Shown: piece after piece, positions 23,652 through 34,926 of the stretch
How the letters are laid out: every line of letters starts with the position of its first letter
How positions within the stretch are numbered: the first letter of the stretch is position 1
Assembly: GCF_000004195.4 (NCBI RefSeq)
Contig: NC_030681.2
Coordinates: 26,612,982 to 26,676,981, forward strand
Direction: 5' to 3'
DNA: 64,000 bases
Origin: Xenopus tropicalis
Lineage: Eukaryota > Chordata > Amphibia > Anura > Pipidae
Made by a program: the position numbers and the translations under genes
Notes under the pieces: generated by a model
Told to the model about the DNA's origin: nothing
Seen by the model: the letters and a program-made list of their open reading frames with translations, nothing else
Databases searched by the model: none

Positions 23652-23705
23652 ATTTATAAAGCACTTTGCAATATGTTGGTGCTACAGCGATTATACATAA
23701 TAACA
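23652..23705 (+). mobile_element. SINE 3' tail fragment
   Basis: TTTATAAAGCACTTTGCAAT followed by ATGTTGGTGCTACA resembles the AATATGTTGGCGCTATA tail block of the V-SINE in plus orientation. Very short. Confidence 0.35.
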
Positions 23706-23940
23706 CTTTTACAAACTTATTGTCTCTGTATATCACTATGTCTGTCTACCTGTTTAAATAACCAAATAACCAGCTATATATATATATCTCATTCTTTAAA
23801 CATGATGCTTAGTGACGTTGGCAGATATAGTCAGTGTTTATTGTGGTTACGTGAGAGGATTTTGAATTCCCTGTTCCCTGTAATTCCATGACCTTGGCCT
23901 TGCACAGTGCTCCTGATATTTAATAATAAAGGAAATGGTT

Positions 23941-23963
23941 GATCTATCTATCTATCTATCTAT

Positions 23964-23994
<31 letters not shown>

Positions 23995-24277
23995 ATCTAT
24001 CTATTATCTATCTATCTATCTATTATCTATATATCTATCTATCATCTATTATCTATCTATTGTCTATCTATCTATTATCTATCTATCATCTATCTATCTA
24101 TCATCTATCTATCTATCATCTATCATCTATTATCTATCTATTATCTATCTATCTATCATCTATCTATCTATCTATCTATCTATCATCTATCTATCATCTA
24201 TCTATCTATCTATCATCTATCATCTATTATCTATCTATTATCTATCTATCTATCATCTATCTATCTATCTATCTATC

Positions 24278-24316
<39 letters not shown>

Positions 24317-24413
24317 ATCTATCATCTATTATCTATCTATTATCTATCTATCTATCATCTATCTATCTATCTATCTATCTATCATCTATCTATCATCTAT
24401 CGGTATCTATCTT
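23941..24413 (+). repeat. (TATC)n microsatellite with TATCATC and TATTATC interruptions
   Basis: About 470 bases of TATC, the complement of the array at 4190-4737, with the same kind of interruption. Two plus frames (171 and 197 codons of Ile, Tyr, Leu and Ser) read through it and are artefacts. Repeated blocks of the form TCATCTATTATCTATCTATT within it point to duplication of several-unit segments. Confidence 0.97.
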
Positions 24414-25407
24414 TCAATTATCTATCATCAATGAATCAATCATCTATATATTAAAAAAACAACTTTTCAGTGCACATAGTAGAGTCAGTTTCATCAGGAA
24501 CCAATTCATCTTTCTGTGTGGTGTGTGAGGGATGATACCCTATCATGGGGGTGGATTTACCTCTCTGTCTTTCCCCCCGTACCAACTGCTCTGCTGCCCC
24601 AACCACCCACCAACTTAGCTGGCCCACAGGTTCCCAGAACTTTATATTGCTCCTTGAAAACAATGAGGCAGCACTGAGGGCTGGACAGGCAGAATATTTC
24701 ACACTTATTTCAATCTCCTGCCCAATCACCCATGTGGTTCCCTTGTTTGCTTTGCATTCTGTTGAAGCAGTGGATCAGCAGAGGTCCTGCCACCCAATGC
24801 CCCTGCCTTTGCAGCCTGCCCACGGGCACTATAGGGGTACATGCACACACCTTGCAGGAAATGGGCACAGATCAGGATGGAAATTAGGACCCTGGCGCTA
24901 CAACTAATCAAAAACATAAAAGAGGCCTAGTATTAATAACACATATATAATATATATTCCGAAAGACAACATGGAATCATTAAGGGTCATTAAGCAAAAT
25001 CTGTCCCAGTCCCAGAGTCATTTCAGTTTTAACAGCATTCATTACTCATCCACTGGCTTTTCTGTTAGTCCTACAATTCTCTTACAAGGTTATAATTACC
25101 TGAAAGCTAAACTGATTTTTTTAAATTGCAACATCTGTTGAATTTTATTTCTATGGTTCATTTGTTAACTCTTTAAATGCTGGAAAAAAAAAACTGGAAA
25201 AAAATAAATAAATAAAAATATGGGTAATATACAGGTCTTTGTTAGCTGTTTCTATGGTTTGGTCTAAATATCCTCAATATATAGATGAATGGATGCAGGA
25301 ACCTAAAATGTATGTGATTGTTATTACCTATAAAGTGTACGGGGTTTGGCAGCTTCAGAAGCATCAAACTGCCTCTATTAATATATTACAAACTGCCTCT
25401 TTTAATA
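24414..25407. other. No gene seen; GC-richer block at 24540-24900
   Basis: 24540-24900 is less AT-rich than its surroundings and ends GACCCTGGCGCTACAAC. It may be an old non-autonomous element, but I cannot define its ends. The minus frame of 92 codons across it has no motif. Confidence 0.3.
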
Positions 25408-26647
25408 TACAGATATGGGATCCCTTATCCGGAAACCTGTTATCCAGAAAGCTCTGAATTACAGAAAGCCCATCTCCCATAGACTCCATTTTAATCAAAT
25501 TATTCAGAATTTTAAAACTGATTTCCTTTTTCTGTGTAATAATAAAACAGTGCCTTGTACTTGATCCCAACTAAGATATAATTACCCCTTATTGGGGGCA
25601 GAACAGCCCTATTGGGTTTATTTAATGGTTAAATGATTCCCTTTTCTCTGTAATAATAAAACAGTACCTGTACTTGATCCCAACTAAGATATAATTACCC
25701 CTTATTGGGGGCAGAACAGCCCTATTGGGTTTATTTAATGGTTAAATGATTCCCTTTTCTCTGTAATAATAAAACAGTACCTTGTACTTGATCCCAACTA
25801 AGATATAATTACCCCTTATTGGGGGCAGAACAATCCTATTGGGTTTATTTAATGGTTAAATGATTCCCTTTTCTCTGTAATAATAAAACAGTACCTGTAC
25901 TTGATCCCAACTAAGATATAATTACCCCTTATTGGGGGCAGAACAGCCCTATTGGGTTTATTTAATGGTTAAATGATTCCCTTTTCTCTGTAATAATAAA
26001 ACAGTACCTGTACTTGATCCCAACTAAGATATAATTACCCCTTATTGGGGGCAGAACAATCCTATTGGGTTTATTTAATGGTTAAATGATTCCCTTTTCT
26101 CTGTAATAATAAAACAGTACCTTGTACTTGATCCCAACTAAGATATAATTACCCCTTATTGGGGGCAGAACAGCCCTATTGGGTTTATTTAATGGTTAAA
26201 TGATTCCCTTTTCTCTGTAATAATAAAACAGTACCTTGTACTTGATCCCAACTAAGATATAATTACCCCTTATTGGGGGCAGAACAATCCTATTGGGTTT
26301 ATTTAATGGTTAAATGATTCCCTTTTCTCTGTAATAATAAAACAGTACCTGTACTTGATCCCAACTAAGATATAATTACCCCTTATTGGGGGCAGAACAG
26401 CCCTATTGGGTTTATTTAATGGTTAAATGATTCCCTTTTCTCTGTAATAATAAAACAGTACCTGTACTTGATCCCAACTAAGATATAATTAATCCTTATT
26501 GGATACAAAACAATCCTATTGGGTTTAATTAATATTTTATTGATTTTTTTAGTAGACTTAAGGTACGGAGATCCAAATTACGGAAAGACCCCTTATCCGG
26601 AATACCCCTGGTCCCGAGCATTCTGGATAACGGGTCCTATACCTGTA
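25408..26647 (-). mobile_element. TACAGGTATGGGATCC-type MITE with the longest internal array
   Basis: Ends TACAGATATGGGATCCC and GGGTCCTATACCTGTA. Reversed relative to the copies at 7971 and 11676: here the AGCTCTGAATTACAGAAAGC arm is on the left and the GAATACCCCTGGTCCCGAG arm on the right. 1240 bases, of which about 900 are tandem array. Outer TA dinucleotides may be the target duplication. Confidence 0.9.
25557..26470 (-). repeat. 113/114-bp tandem array, 8 units with dimer pattern
   Basis: GTACTTGATCCCAAC recurs at 25557, 25670, 25784, 25897, 26010, 26124, 26238, 26351 and 26464. From the third unit on, two unit types alternate strictly: those with AGAACAATCCTATTGG and those with AGAACAGCCCTATTGG. 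The working repeat there is therefore a dimer of about 227 bases. Confidence 0.95.
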
Positions 26648-26855
26648 ATACAAGATGGGAAGTGTCCTCTTTTTTGTGGTTTGACAACCAATAGTGCTGT
26701 TCATCTTTTTAAATGTAGTGGGCCAACATGTTTGAATTAGATTAAAATGATGACGTTATGCATGGGAATAATGGCCATAATAATCCTTTAAACAGCCACA
26801 TCCAGCCCTTAGACCTCCAGTTAGACAGCCTTGTTGTGTAGCACCAAATACCTTG

Positions 26856-27145
26856 TACAGGTATGGGATCCGTTATCCGGAAACCCATTATCCAGAAAGC
26901 TCTGAATTAAGGAAAGCCCGTCTCCCATAGACTTCATTTTAATCAAATTATTAAGAATTTTAATTGATCCCAACTAAGATATACTGTAAATAATCCTTAT
27001 TGGATTCAAAACAATTCTATTGGGTTTAATTCATGATTTATTGATTTTTTAGTAGACAAGGTATGGCAATCCAAATTACAGAAAGACCCCTTATCTGGAA
27101 TACCCTTGGTCCCAGGCATTCTGGATAATGGGTCCTATACCTGTA
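26856..27145 (-). mobile_element. TACAGGTATGGGATCC-type MITE, short form without array
   Basis: TACAGGTATGGGATCCGTTA on the left, GGGTCCTATACCTGTA on the right, 290 bases. It keeps single copies of the TTGATCCCAACTAAGATA and AACAATTCTATTGGGTTT blocks, the likely ancestral state from which the arrays grew. It lies only 208 bases from the array-bearing copy and has the same orientation. Confidence 0.9.
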
Positions 27146-27859
27146 TAGCAGCGCACTTATTCCCCAGGATACTGCCATACTGAATAGTTTCCTGTAGGTG
27201 TTGCTGTATTCTTTGTGCCATAATATCCTATCTGTTCCTGGATTCCAACTCATAGAGAACTCAACAGCAATTCAGTCACAGGAATACTGTTTAATCGGGA
27301 AAACGTTTGTTATTGTAGCTTTCATTTGCGTTTATCCAAATGCGTTTTGTCGTAGCTATGACCAACTGCATCATCTTGCAAAATTTACTGGAGTCCTTTC
27401 CACTGTACATTATGTGAATTTTAAAAATAAAATCTTATTAAAAGTGGTAACATGATCTAGAACTGACTGAACACAGACTGAAGGCATGGAGATAGCCCTC
27501 TAATAGATTTCAGTTGACCAGTAGCTTCATTGGCTTCTTTAGTTGACAAAGTACTTTTTATATGACCCTAAACATATAATACCTGTATAATAGATTTGTT
27601 AGCACTATGTTAGAAATATTGAACCCCATTGCTTTAAGGACCCTCAGACCAAAGATAACTTTCTTAAACTTTTCCCTTCTGAGGAAAACTTACTGAATGT
27701 TCCAGAAGCTCAATCCCCTGGTGAAACTAACTGAGACCCACCTAAACTGGACAATAACTGTCACACTCTAAGCCACCCCTATGTGTTGATAGCCATCCCA
27801 GGACAAAGGCTATCCCTTAATTTAGGTTGCATTAAGGCACCCCAGAGATGCTTTGTGCA
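27146..27859. other. No gene seen
   Basis: No repeat or exon-like feature that I can support. Confidence 0.35.
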
Positions 27860-28245
27860 TTAAATGGGTTGATCACCTTTGAATTAACTTTTAGTATGAT
27901 GTAGAAAGTGCTATTCTGAGACAATTTGCAATTGGTCTTAATTATTTATTATTTCTGAGTTTTGAATTATTTAGCTTTTTGTTCAGCAGCTCTCCAGTTT
28001 GGAATTTCAGCAGCAATCTGGTTGCTAGGAACCAATTTAACCCAGCAACCAGGCAGTAGTTTGAAAAAAAGACAGGTATGTGAATAAAGGAGGGGCTAGA
28101 TAGCAGGATATGAAACAAATCTTAACAATAAAAATAACATTGTAGCCTCACAGAAGAACAGTTTTTAAAAAAACGATACAAATTAAACTATAAACTGTAC
28201 AAATTAAAAAATGAAGACCAACTGAAAAGTTGCTAAGAATATTGT
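27860..28245 (+). mobile_element. Kolobok-like element (GGTTGATCACCTTTGAATTAA), right end missing
   Basis: Starts TTAAATGGGTTGATCACC and carries TTCTGAGACAATTTGCAATT, CAGCAGCTCTCCAGTTTGG and GGTTGCTAGGAACC. The same blocks in the same order occur in 37868-38180, and the shared right end (GGTGAACCACCCCTTT) is present there and at 52862-52980. TTAA at the start fits the Kolobok group. Confidence 0.6.
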
Positions 28246-28363
28246 CTTGAGGGGTACATTTAAAGAATCAAAGAGATTAACATTCAGTTTTTTCTGAGCA
28301 ACAAGTAGATTTATTACCATTTATTGCCCTTTATTCCCATGTGTTGAAAAGGAATTGTGATAG

Positions 28364-28412
28364 CATATATATATACTGTATATGTGTGTGTGTGTATATG
28401 TGTGTGTGTATA
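28364..28412. repeat. Mixed (TA)n/(TG)n dinucleotide repeat
   Basis: ATATATATATACTGTATATG then two runs of TGTG separated by TATA. Open frames here are low complexity. Confidence 0.9.
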
Positions 28413-28714
28413 CAACAACTTGTGGGCTAGTAATAGCAAGCCATTTGAATCCTGTTTAACTTATTTTAAACGTATTTTCCTTTGGGGGCTGTATATCAGT
28501 AACAGATGGAAAACACAGACACTTAAACCCACCATCGCTAATTTTTTCGCTATAAATATTCCACTGACATAATTATTATATAACTGAAATGGCTTTGCTT
28601 TTAACCAATTTGCTTCTCCTCTGGCTTCTAAACATTGATGAGTGATGATCCTAGGGTTGGATTTGGTCATGGTGGAGCCCACGGCATAACAGACTTTGTG
28701 GGGCTTTGTTATTT

Positions 28715-28803
28715 ATATAAGGTAGGGCTGCCCAGCATGTGGCCTCTCAGCTGCTGGTAATGCCATACTGAGGCACTGCAGGTTGGGCAGCACTGATATA
28801 AAG
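28715..28803. mobile_element. Miniature 73-bp hAT element with near-perfect duplication
   Basis: Flanking octamers ATATAAGG (28715-28722) and ATATAAAG (28796-28803) match at 7 of 8. The 73-base body starts TAGGGCTGCCCAGCATG and ends GGTTGGGCAGCACTG, whose reverse complement CAGTGCTGCCCAACC aligns with the start. It is little more than two termini. Confidence 0.8.
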
Positions 28804-29345
28804 TGTCAGTCAATATTTTTCCTGCTACATATACATTAAACTCTCACTCTTTCTACCTGCAACTGGTGTTCGGCAGGGCCATTCTATTTACCCCAGCAGC
28901 TGTATGGACTAAAGTTATAATGATCCTATCTAGTCCTATCTGAACGTTTCACATTAAAACGACTTCAATGATTACCAAACAAGTCCAGTTGCTTTATTTA
29001 TACTAGATATACCATGACCTGGATGAATGAAAATCTTCATAGACTTATAATGATCCTAATGGGTTTGCCTGCTGCCTCGTGCTTTGTCTTATAAGGATGA
29101 TGTGGCCAGTGCTTTAGCCTTGGGCATTGCTGTACCACCCCAACTATGCATGCCTGAGTAAATAGCCCTCTTTATTTGTCCAGTGACAAAGAGTAGTACC
29201 TGTGGGTCTCCAACAACCCTTCCCCTCATGGGCCCTCTGTCACACACTCAAAGCTCATATATATTTGGTGCATCCTTACCCCATAACCACAAGTCGGTTG
29301 CAATTCCTACTCTTTGCAGAACTTCAAAATACCTGAGCAAAAAGG
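28804..29345. other. No gene seen
   Basis: AT-rich sequence without recognised features. Confidence 0.3.
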
Positions 29346-29681
29346 TACAGGTATAGGACCCGTTATCCAGAATGCTTGGGACCAAGGATATTCTGGATAA
29401 GGGGTCTTTCCGTAATTTGGATCTCCATACCTTAGGCCTACTAAAAAATCAATAAAACATGAATTAAACCCAATAGGATTATTTTGCATCCAGTGTATCC
29501 AGTATTAATTATATCTTAGTTGGGATCAAGTACAAAGCACTGTTTTATTTTTACAGAGAAAAAGGAAATCAATTTTAAAAATCTGAATTTTTGATTAAAA
29601 TGGAGTCTATGAGAGACAGGCTTTCCATAATTCAGAGCTTTCTGGATATCGGGTTTCCGGATAATGGATCCCATACCTGTA
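29346..29681 (+). mobile_element. TACAGGTATGGGATCC-type MITE, short form
   Basis: TACAGGTATAGGACCCGTTA to TGGATCCCATACCTGTA, 336 bases, both arms present and a single internal unit. The plus orientation matches the copies at 8 and 11.7 kb. Confidence 0.9.
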
Positions 29682-29761
29682 CTTGAATTCCCCCTGTCTG
29701 CATTAACACTATCTATAAGTTTTACATTAACATAACACCTAAAGCGCTTACAGGCATTATA

Positions 29762-30014
29762 GTCCAGATATAGGTTCTGTTATCCAGAATTCTTAGATAA
29801 GGGGTCTTATTTGGATTTCTATAAACCCAATCGGATTGTTTTGTCTCCGGTAAGGATTATTTATATCTTAGTTGGGACAAAGTACTGTTTTATTATTAAT
29901 AATTTGATATCATATTATTTTAAAGTTATTTAAAGAAAACATTCCTTAAAATGGGCTCCCAAATTTGGAGCTTTCTGGATAACAGGTTTCTGGATAAGGG
30001 ATCCCTTACCTGTA
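29762..30014 (+). mobile_element. TACAGGTATGGGATCC-type MITE, older short form
   Basis: GTCCAGATATAGGTTCTGTT to GGGATCCCTTACCTGTA. More diverged than its neighbour 80 bases to the left, same orientation. The internal TTAGTTGGGACAAAGTACTG block is retained. Confidence 0.75.
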
Positions 30015-30737
30015 TATCCCTGCTTGTTACTTCTGAGATTTATTTTAAAATAGCGATGGTCTCAGCTGTTTCTTATCCTCCAATTCTGCTCTTGCTAGTT
30101 CCCCATCAGGAGGAAAGTGCCAAACAGACTAATAGTTTATGAAACATTTACTAAAGCGATTAGTATATGGAATGAAAATTCCTTTCTGCTGTAGAATTCA
30201 GAGCAACAATAGGAATGACTCAGTAGCTGCTTAATCTCAAGAGCAGAAAGTTGAAAGGACAGATGCTGCTGACTATACGCGGCGTGAGTCAGGAGTCTGC
30301 TTGTTCTGTTTGCCAGTGAAAAAAAAGGATAAATTCAATGTGAGATTGTTTTTTTCATAGATCTGCGTGATTAATCATAAATGGGATGTATTACTGTGTA
30401 TAAAGGGAATTATATAAGAACAATGGGCATGGCTGGTAACTGTAGGTGTACGCACCCTGCAGCCCTGATTTTATTATATGTGACTTTTCAAAAAAACGTC
30501 CAATAGTCATTTTTTTATGTTTATCGTGACCTTTGCTATGGTCAGCTTCTGGTTTGTAGTTTATTGATAGTATTTTTTATCATGGGCTACGGCCACAAAT
30601 GGCTGATTCTCGGCCCGCTGCCGCTGTGTCTGGACCGAATGTCGATATGGATGCAGACACACTAGATGGGTTTTGCCAGTGTATCGGCTGATTCTTGGCA
30701 GATCAAGAATTAACCTCATCCAGCATTAGCCTTGGCA
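30015..30737. other. No gene seen
   Basis: 30590-30735 contains CGGCCCGCTGCCGCTGTG and GGCTGATTCTTGGCAGATC, similar in style to the GGCCATACACG palindromes but without defined ends. Confidence 0.3.
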
Positions 30738-31210
30738 TTAAAGGGGAACTCCACTCAAACACAACTTAAACATAATTTTAAGCAACTTTGCAATATACAT
30801 CAATTAAAAAATATGTAGCCCGTTCATGATTTGTAATATAATAATATGGTTTGGAACGGTTCCCTAAGCCCCACCCCCTGTTCCCCTGCTGATCTGGCTG
30901 ACTACTTTGTGACTCAAATAAAATGTAACAGTAGTCGACTGTCCTCAGCCTGCCTTCAGCCTGCTTCCTACAATTCCCACAATTCCTTGATGTCAATAAG
31001 GAAAGAAACATCACATCACAATGCATTGTGGGTTATGTAGTTCCTGAATACTGTCTGTAAGCTTTGGAGAAGCTGTTACAATTTGTAACAACAATGTTTT
31101 AGTCCCTTCTCCCCTGCCAGGATTTCATATGATGCAGAAAGAGAAGAACTGTTTTGCAGCTGAATTTCAGCAAATTAAAATGCTGTTTATTCATACTTTT
31201 TGAAGGAACA
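30738..31210 (+). mobile_element. Kolobok-type element, TTAAAGGGGAACTCCACTC end
   Basis: TTAA followed by AGGGGAACTCCACTCAAAC is a typical T2/Kolobok terminus. Internal ACAATGCATTGTGGGTTATG and GAGAAGCTGTTACAATTTG blocks follow. The right end is eroded near 31200 (TTTTGAAGGAACAGG). Minus frame 30778-31026 is inside it and is not a gene. Confidence 0.6.
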
Positions 31211-31904
31211 GGTTTGTGTTGTTTGTTTTTTTTTAGCAAATTTTGGTATTTATTTGAATTCTGTAAAATTTTTCACAAAAGACCACAGCGACATTTGAGA
31301 CTATGAATTGCTCTAGCTGGCTAAATCTTTTACAGGCACTAACACTTTTTGAGCATAGTGCTCTGATACAGAGTAAGTAATAAAATAAAGTGCCTGTGCC
31401 AAGATGCATCCAAATGCCTTTGGCCCAGATACAGTATTTGTACTGCAACTGTGTGCCTGACCTACATCCCCCATATAGAGAAACAGGCCTCCTGTTGGGC
31501 ACTTGTGCATATGTGCCCTAAAGGCATTATCTAATACCATCCCCCTTTCATCCCATCTCCTCCTCAGGTTTAGCTCTTCCCTTGTAAAGGAGCCTCTGAG
31601 AATTCTGTCAGGGAAAATTGGAAGTATTATTACCATTATAGCATGTACTATAGATATACAGTAAGTAGGAGAAGGATTGGAATGCACACATACAAGAAGC
31701 AAATATTTTTTCCTAAACTTACCATTCTTTTTTTCCTAATAGACCTCCATACATAAAGGAACATTCCTTGTACTGTCACTGTGCTGTTATTATAGGAATA
31801 AATGAGAGTGTTGGGGACTGGGAGCTGGAGAGCAAATGGGGCCTTTGTACATACAGTGAGTTGACAAACACATTACCTTTATGCAGATTTCCCAGCAGAA
31901 TAAC
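31211..31904. other. No gene seen
   Basis: A 129-codon minus frame at 31313-31702 has no motif I recognise and no convincing splice or start context. I treat it as chance. Confidence 0.3.
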
Positions 31905-32275
31905 TCTGCAATTGCCCATTGCCAGTTTTAAGATTTTGTGCTTATAAATAATAGAGAATTGGATCTCCGTGCTACTTCCCCTTATATGGGAGCTGCAGCC
32001 AATAAACTGCCGGTTTCTATATAAATGTTTTTGCTCAATCACATATATGTATAAATATAATATGTGTATTAACAGAACATGAACTCTGACATTAAGCTGA
32101 GCCAGAGAGCAGCAATTGCCCATTGTCAGTTTTAGGCTATCATGGAAAATTGAAAATTGGCTCTTTACCCCTTATAGATGAGCTGCAGACAATACACTGT
32201 CTGTTTCTATATAAATTATTTTTGCTCATTCACATATATGTATAAATATAATGTGTGTTAACAGAATATAAGCTG
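31905..32275 (+). repeat. Tandem duplication of a roughly 200-bp segment
   Basis: GCAATTGCCCATTGCCAGTTTTA near 31909 and its near copy near 32112 start two parallel stretches that share GAGCTGCAG(C/A)CAATA, CTGTTTCTATATAAAT, TTTTTGCTCA and ACATATATGTATAAATATAA in the same order. The offset is about 203 bases. The copies differ by scattered substitutions and small indels, so the duplication is old. Confidence 0.85.
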
Positions 32276-33033
32276 TAAATTTGCAGCTTATCTGTCTTAA
32301 ATCATTGGCTGCTTTATTAGTTCAGAATACTTTCTCTTTAAAATGAGATCTTTATCACAGTGTTCTCTTTACTTATATTACACTTCTCCTCTGAGCAGAT
32401 AACTGAGAAATATGGATTTTCTTCCCCCCACTCCCTGCATCATGTGGGAGATCGGCCCCCACACAGTATGTTCCTGTTCCCAAAAGAGATGCACTTTAAG
32501 CCTAAAAACTGCTGCCTTATTCACTGATTATGGGTTTCCAACTTCATTTAGTGTCCCCTTTCACAAGCCCTGATGAAGGCAACTGGCCCAGTCTGCAGCA
32601 GAAGAGATAATGGCTCATGAGTCAGTCACCTGAAACAGCAAGGGAAAAGCCTGAGTTCTTTCTCTTTTTTCCCAGAATGCACCCTCATAAATCGACATAT
32701 AGCTGTATGAGCCATATAGGCATTGCTAGCTTCTCAGCCATGCCACTGCAGCTTGGGCAACACACTGAAAAATAGAGACCGGTCTTTATTACTGTCAGTA
32801 CTCAGGGAGCAATGCTACAGCGTAAATACCACCACATTACTTTATAGTACTTTTAATTAAAAAATAGTAATTTCCACCACCACCATGGTCCCAGCACACA
32901 ATCTGGAAGAGGTAGTGGTAACCAGATTATACAGGAAGGACGAGGAGAAAAAAAGTAATTGCCCCCTCCCTGCCATTTTCTAAAACTAGTTGCCCCCTGG
33001 GTCTCTTCTGCTTACCCCTAGTTCTGGTTCTGT
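32276..33033. other. No gene seen; old element debris at 32960-33030
   Basis: TTGCCCCCTGGGTCTCTTCT and CCCCTAGTTCTGGTTCTG recur in similar form at 44070-44110, so this is a shared repeat fragment. Confidence 0.35.
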
Positions 33034-33365
33034 TAAGGGCTCTGGCACATGGGGAGATTAGTCGCCCGCGACAAATCTCCCTGTTCGTGGGTGACTAATC
33101 TCCCCGAGTTGCCATCAGTTGGCATCCCACCGGCGAACATGTAAGTCGCCGGTGGGATGGCACACGCGGCGGCGCGATTTCGGCCAATTGCCGAAAATGC
33201 CTCGCGAGGCAACTTCGCGATTTGCCGAAATCGCCTGCGCAGAGTGTACCGTCCCACCGGCGACTTACATGTTCGCCGGTGGGATGGTAGTTCGGGGAGA
33301 TTAGTCGCCCGTGACAAGGGAGATTTGTCGCGGGCGACTAATCTCCCCGTGTGCCAGAGCCCTAA
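33034..33365. mobile_element. Intact palindromic MITE, AGGGCTCTGGCACA ends
   Basis: Left TTAAGGGCTCTGGCACATGG, right CCGTGTGCCAGAGCCCTAA. Each end itself contains a smaller inverted repeat (GGGAGATTAGTCGCCCGC and GCGGGCGACTAATCTCCC), and an inner pair GCATCCCACCGGCGAACATG/CATGTTCGCCGGTGGGATGG flanks the core. The structure is a palindrome of palindromes. It is extremely CpG-rich compared with its surroundings. The 142- and 103-codon frames are palindrome artefacts. Confidence 0.9.
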
Positions 33366-34794
33366 CAGTTTAAAGTATTTTAATGTTAAAATCCAAGCTG
33401 CAAAGATAATGGGGATCATTAGCAGTGCCCCAGTTGCAAGTGCTGGAGCACTAAGGAACACAAATTGAGCCCTGCAGTACTAATTTACCAAGCACTTGCA
33501 CCTCGGGCATTGCGTCACTCTGCCTCTCATGGTGCCAGATGTAATAGCAATTGGTCTTATACCCAGTCTTATTATTTGTTATTATTAAAAACTTATTATT
33601 TGTTTCTATACATGATTGGTATTCTTTAACTTGTTTTGCCATCTACACAGTTATATTATAGGTTGATATAAATTACAAGGCACTGTCTGATCAGTTCTTC
33701 TGATCCCAATATTCCACATCTTTATCATCTTTATCATTCCTGCCCAGAAAAACATCTTTGGGATTTCCCATGCCAGCCCTCTCCCAGCATTTTGCTAAAA
33801 TACAAACTCATTCCACCTTGAGGCTGAGGGCATTTGCCAGTGAATTAAGCATTTAAGCAAATGAATCCTGACTTTGTGCTGAATCCGACTCCATAACTGG
33901 GATGTGATGCCTGCATTTAATAATGCCAGTCAGATAACCATGTATCAGAATACTGCTCAGGATCATGACAGCGGCAGCATCTGGCAATACTTTACATGAG
34001 CACTATGGTGGTGCATTTCCCTGGTTCCAGTGGCTAAGCATAAGGATGGGACATCAGCGCCATTATTGACATTACAGACAGCAGTGTGATTCTGACCCAA
34101 CAAGTCACGCGCTGAGCTGTGTATAAATTTACATAGCTAATTACACTGCACTCCGGGGTTCCTCTGAAATAAAGCTTTGCCTGAAGCTATGAGGAATCCC
34201 CTGACCCAGTGCCATATTGCAGTATATTGTTATACACATTGGCAGATACACAGTTGGATGTATACAGAGACAGAATGGCAATGTATGGCCCACATATGGG
34301 CACGGGGCAATGAGCTCTGCTTTCTGTTGTGCAACGCAGCTTTAAACTGAACCTTTACCAAGACAGCATAGTATTCATTCTTCATTTTTTGTAATGATGT
34401 TTTTTTTCTGCTGCTCTCCATTTTGGCGCTGTTATGTAGTTGCTATAGTTCTTGACCTAAGACCTAGGTGCCAGTTTAAATGTTATTTGAATAGGAGAAG
34501 GTATGAAAAAAATGTCATAACAATAAAATACGTATTTAATATGGATATAACATGGTGTGTCCACAATGGTACTGAGTGCTAGCTGGGGATAGATACAGTG
34601 CGGCTGATACTGATGGCGAATTCTCTGGGGAGGAAAATGCTTCTGGATAGAAATATACTAGGGCAGAAACTTGTAGCAAGTATAGGGCCAAAAAAATAGT
34701 CATTAACATAATAACTGGGTCATACGCATACAGTCTCAGCTTCCATGTATAGAGACCGTTTATTTGCTCTGCTGTTTCAGGCTGATATATATCC

Positions 34795-34797
<3 letters not shown>
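33366..34797. other. Non-repetitive stretch, possible conserved element at 33800-34140
   Basis: No gene. 33800-34140 has even composition and homeobox-type AT words (GCATTTAATAATGCC, AATTACAC) without repeats, which is suggestive of conserved regulatory DNA but unproven. Confidence 0.3.
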
Positions 34798-34832
<35 letters not shown>

Positions 34833-34926
34833 ACACATGCAAATACATAAATAGATAGATAGATAGATGATAGATAGATAGATAGATTATAGATAGATAG
34901 ATAGATGATAGATAGAAAGATAGAGC
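34798..34926. repeat. (TA)n followed by a short (GATA)n array
   Basis: ATATAT run at 34798-34829, then GATA units with GATGATA interruptions at about 34850-34925, a third and smaller member of the kind seen at 4.2 and 23.9 kb. Confidence 0.93.

Noticed and set aside
23935..24528. Plus frames of up to 197 codons, Ile/Tyr/Leu/Ser-rich
   Set aside because: Same cause, the (TATC)n microsatellite; three registers give near-identical peptides.
31313..31702. 129-codon minus frame
   Set aside because: No recognisable domain; frequent Cys, His and Tyr look compositional, and there is no conserved-looking start.
33033..33468. 142- and 103-codon frames with Arg/Ala-rich sequence
   Set aside because: Frames on both strands of a palindromic MITE; their mirror-image peptides arise from the inverted repeat.
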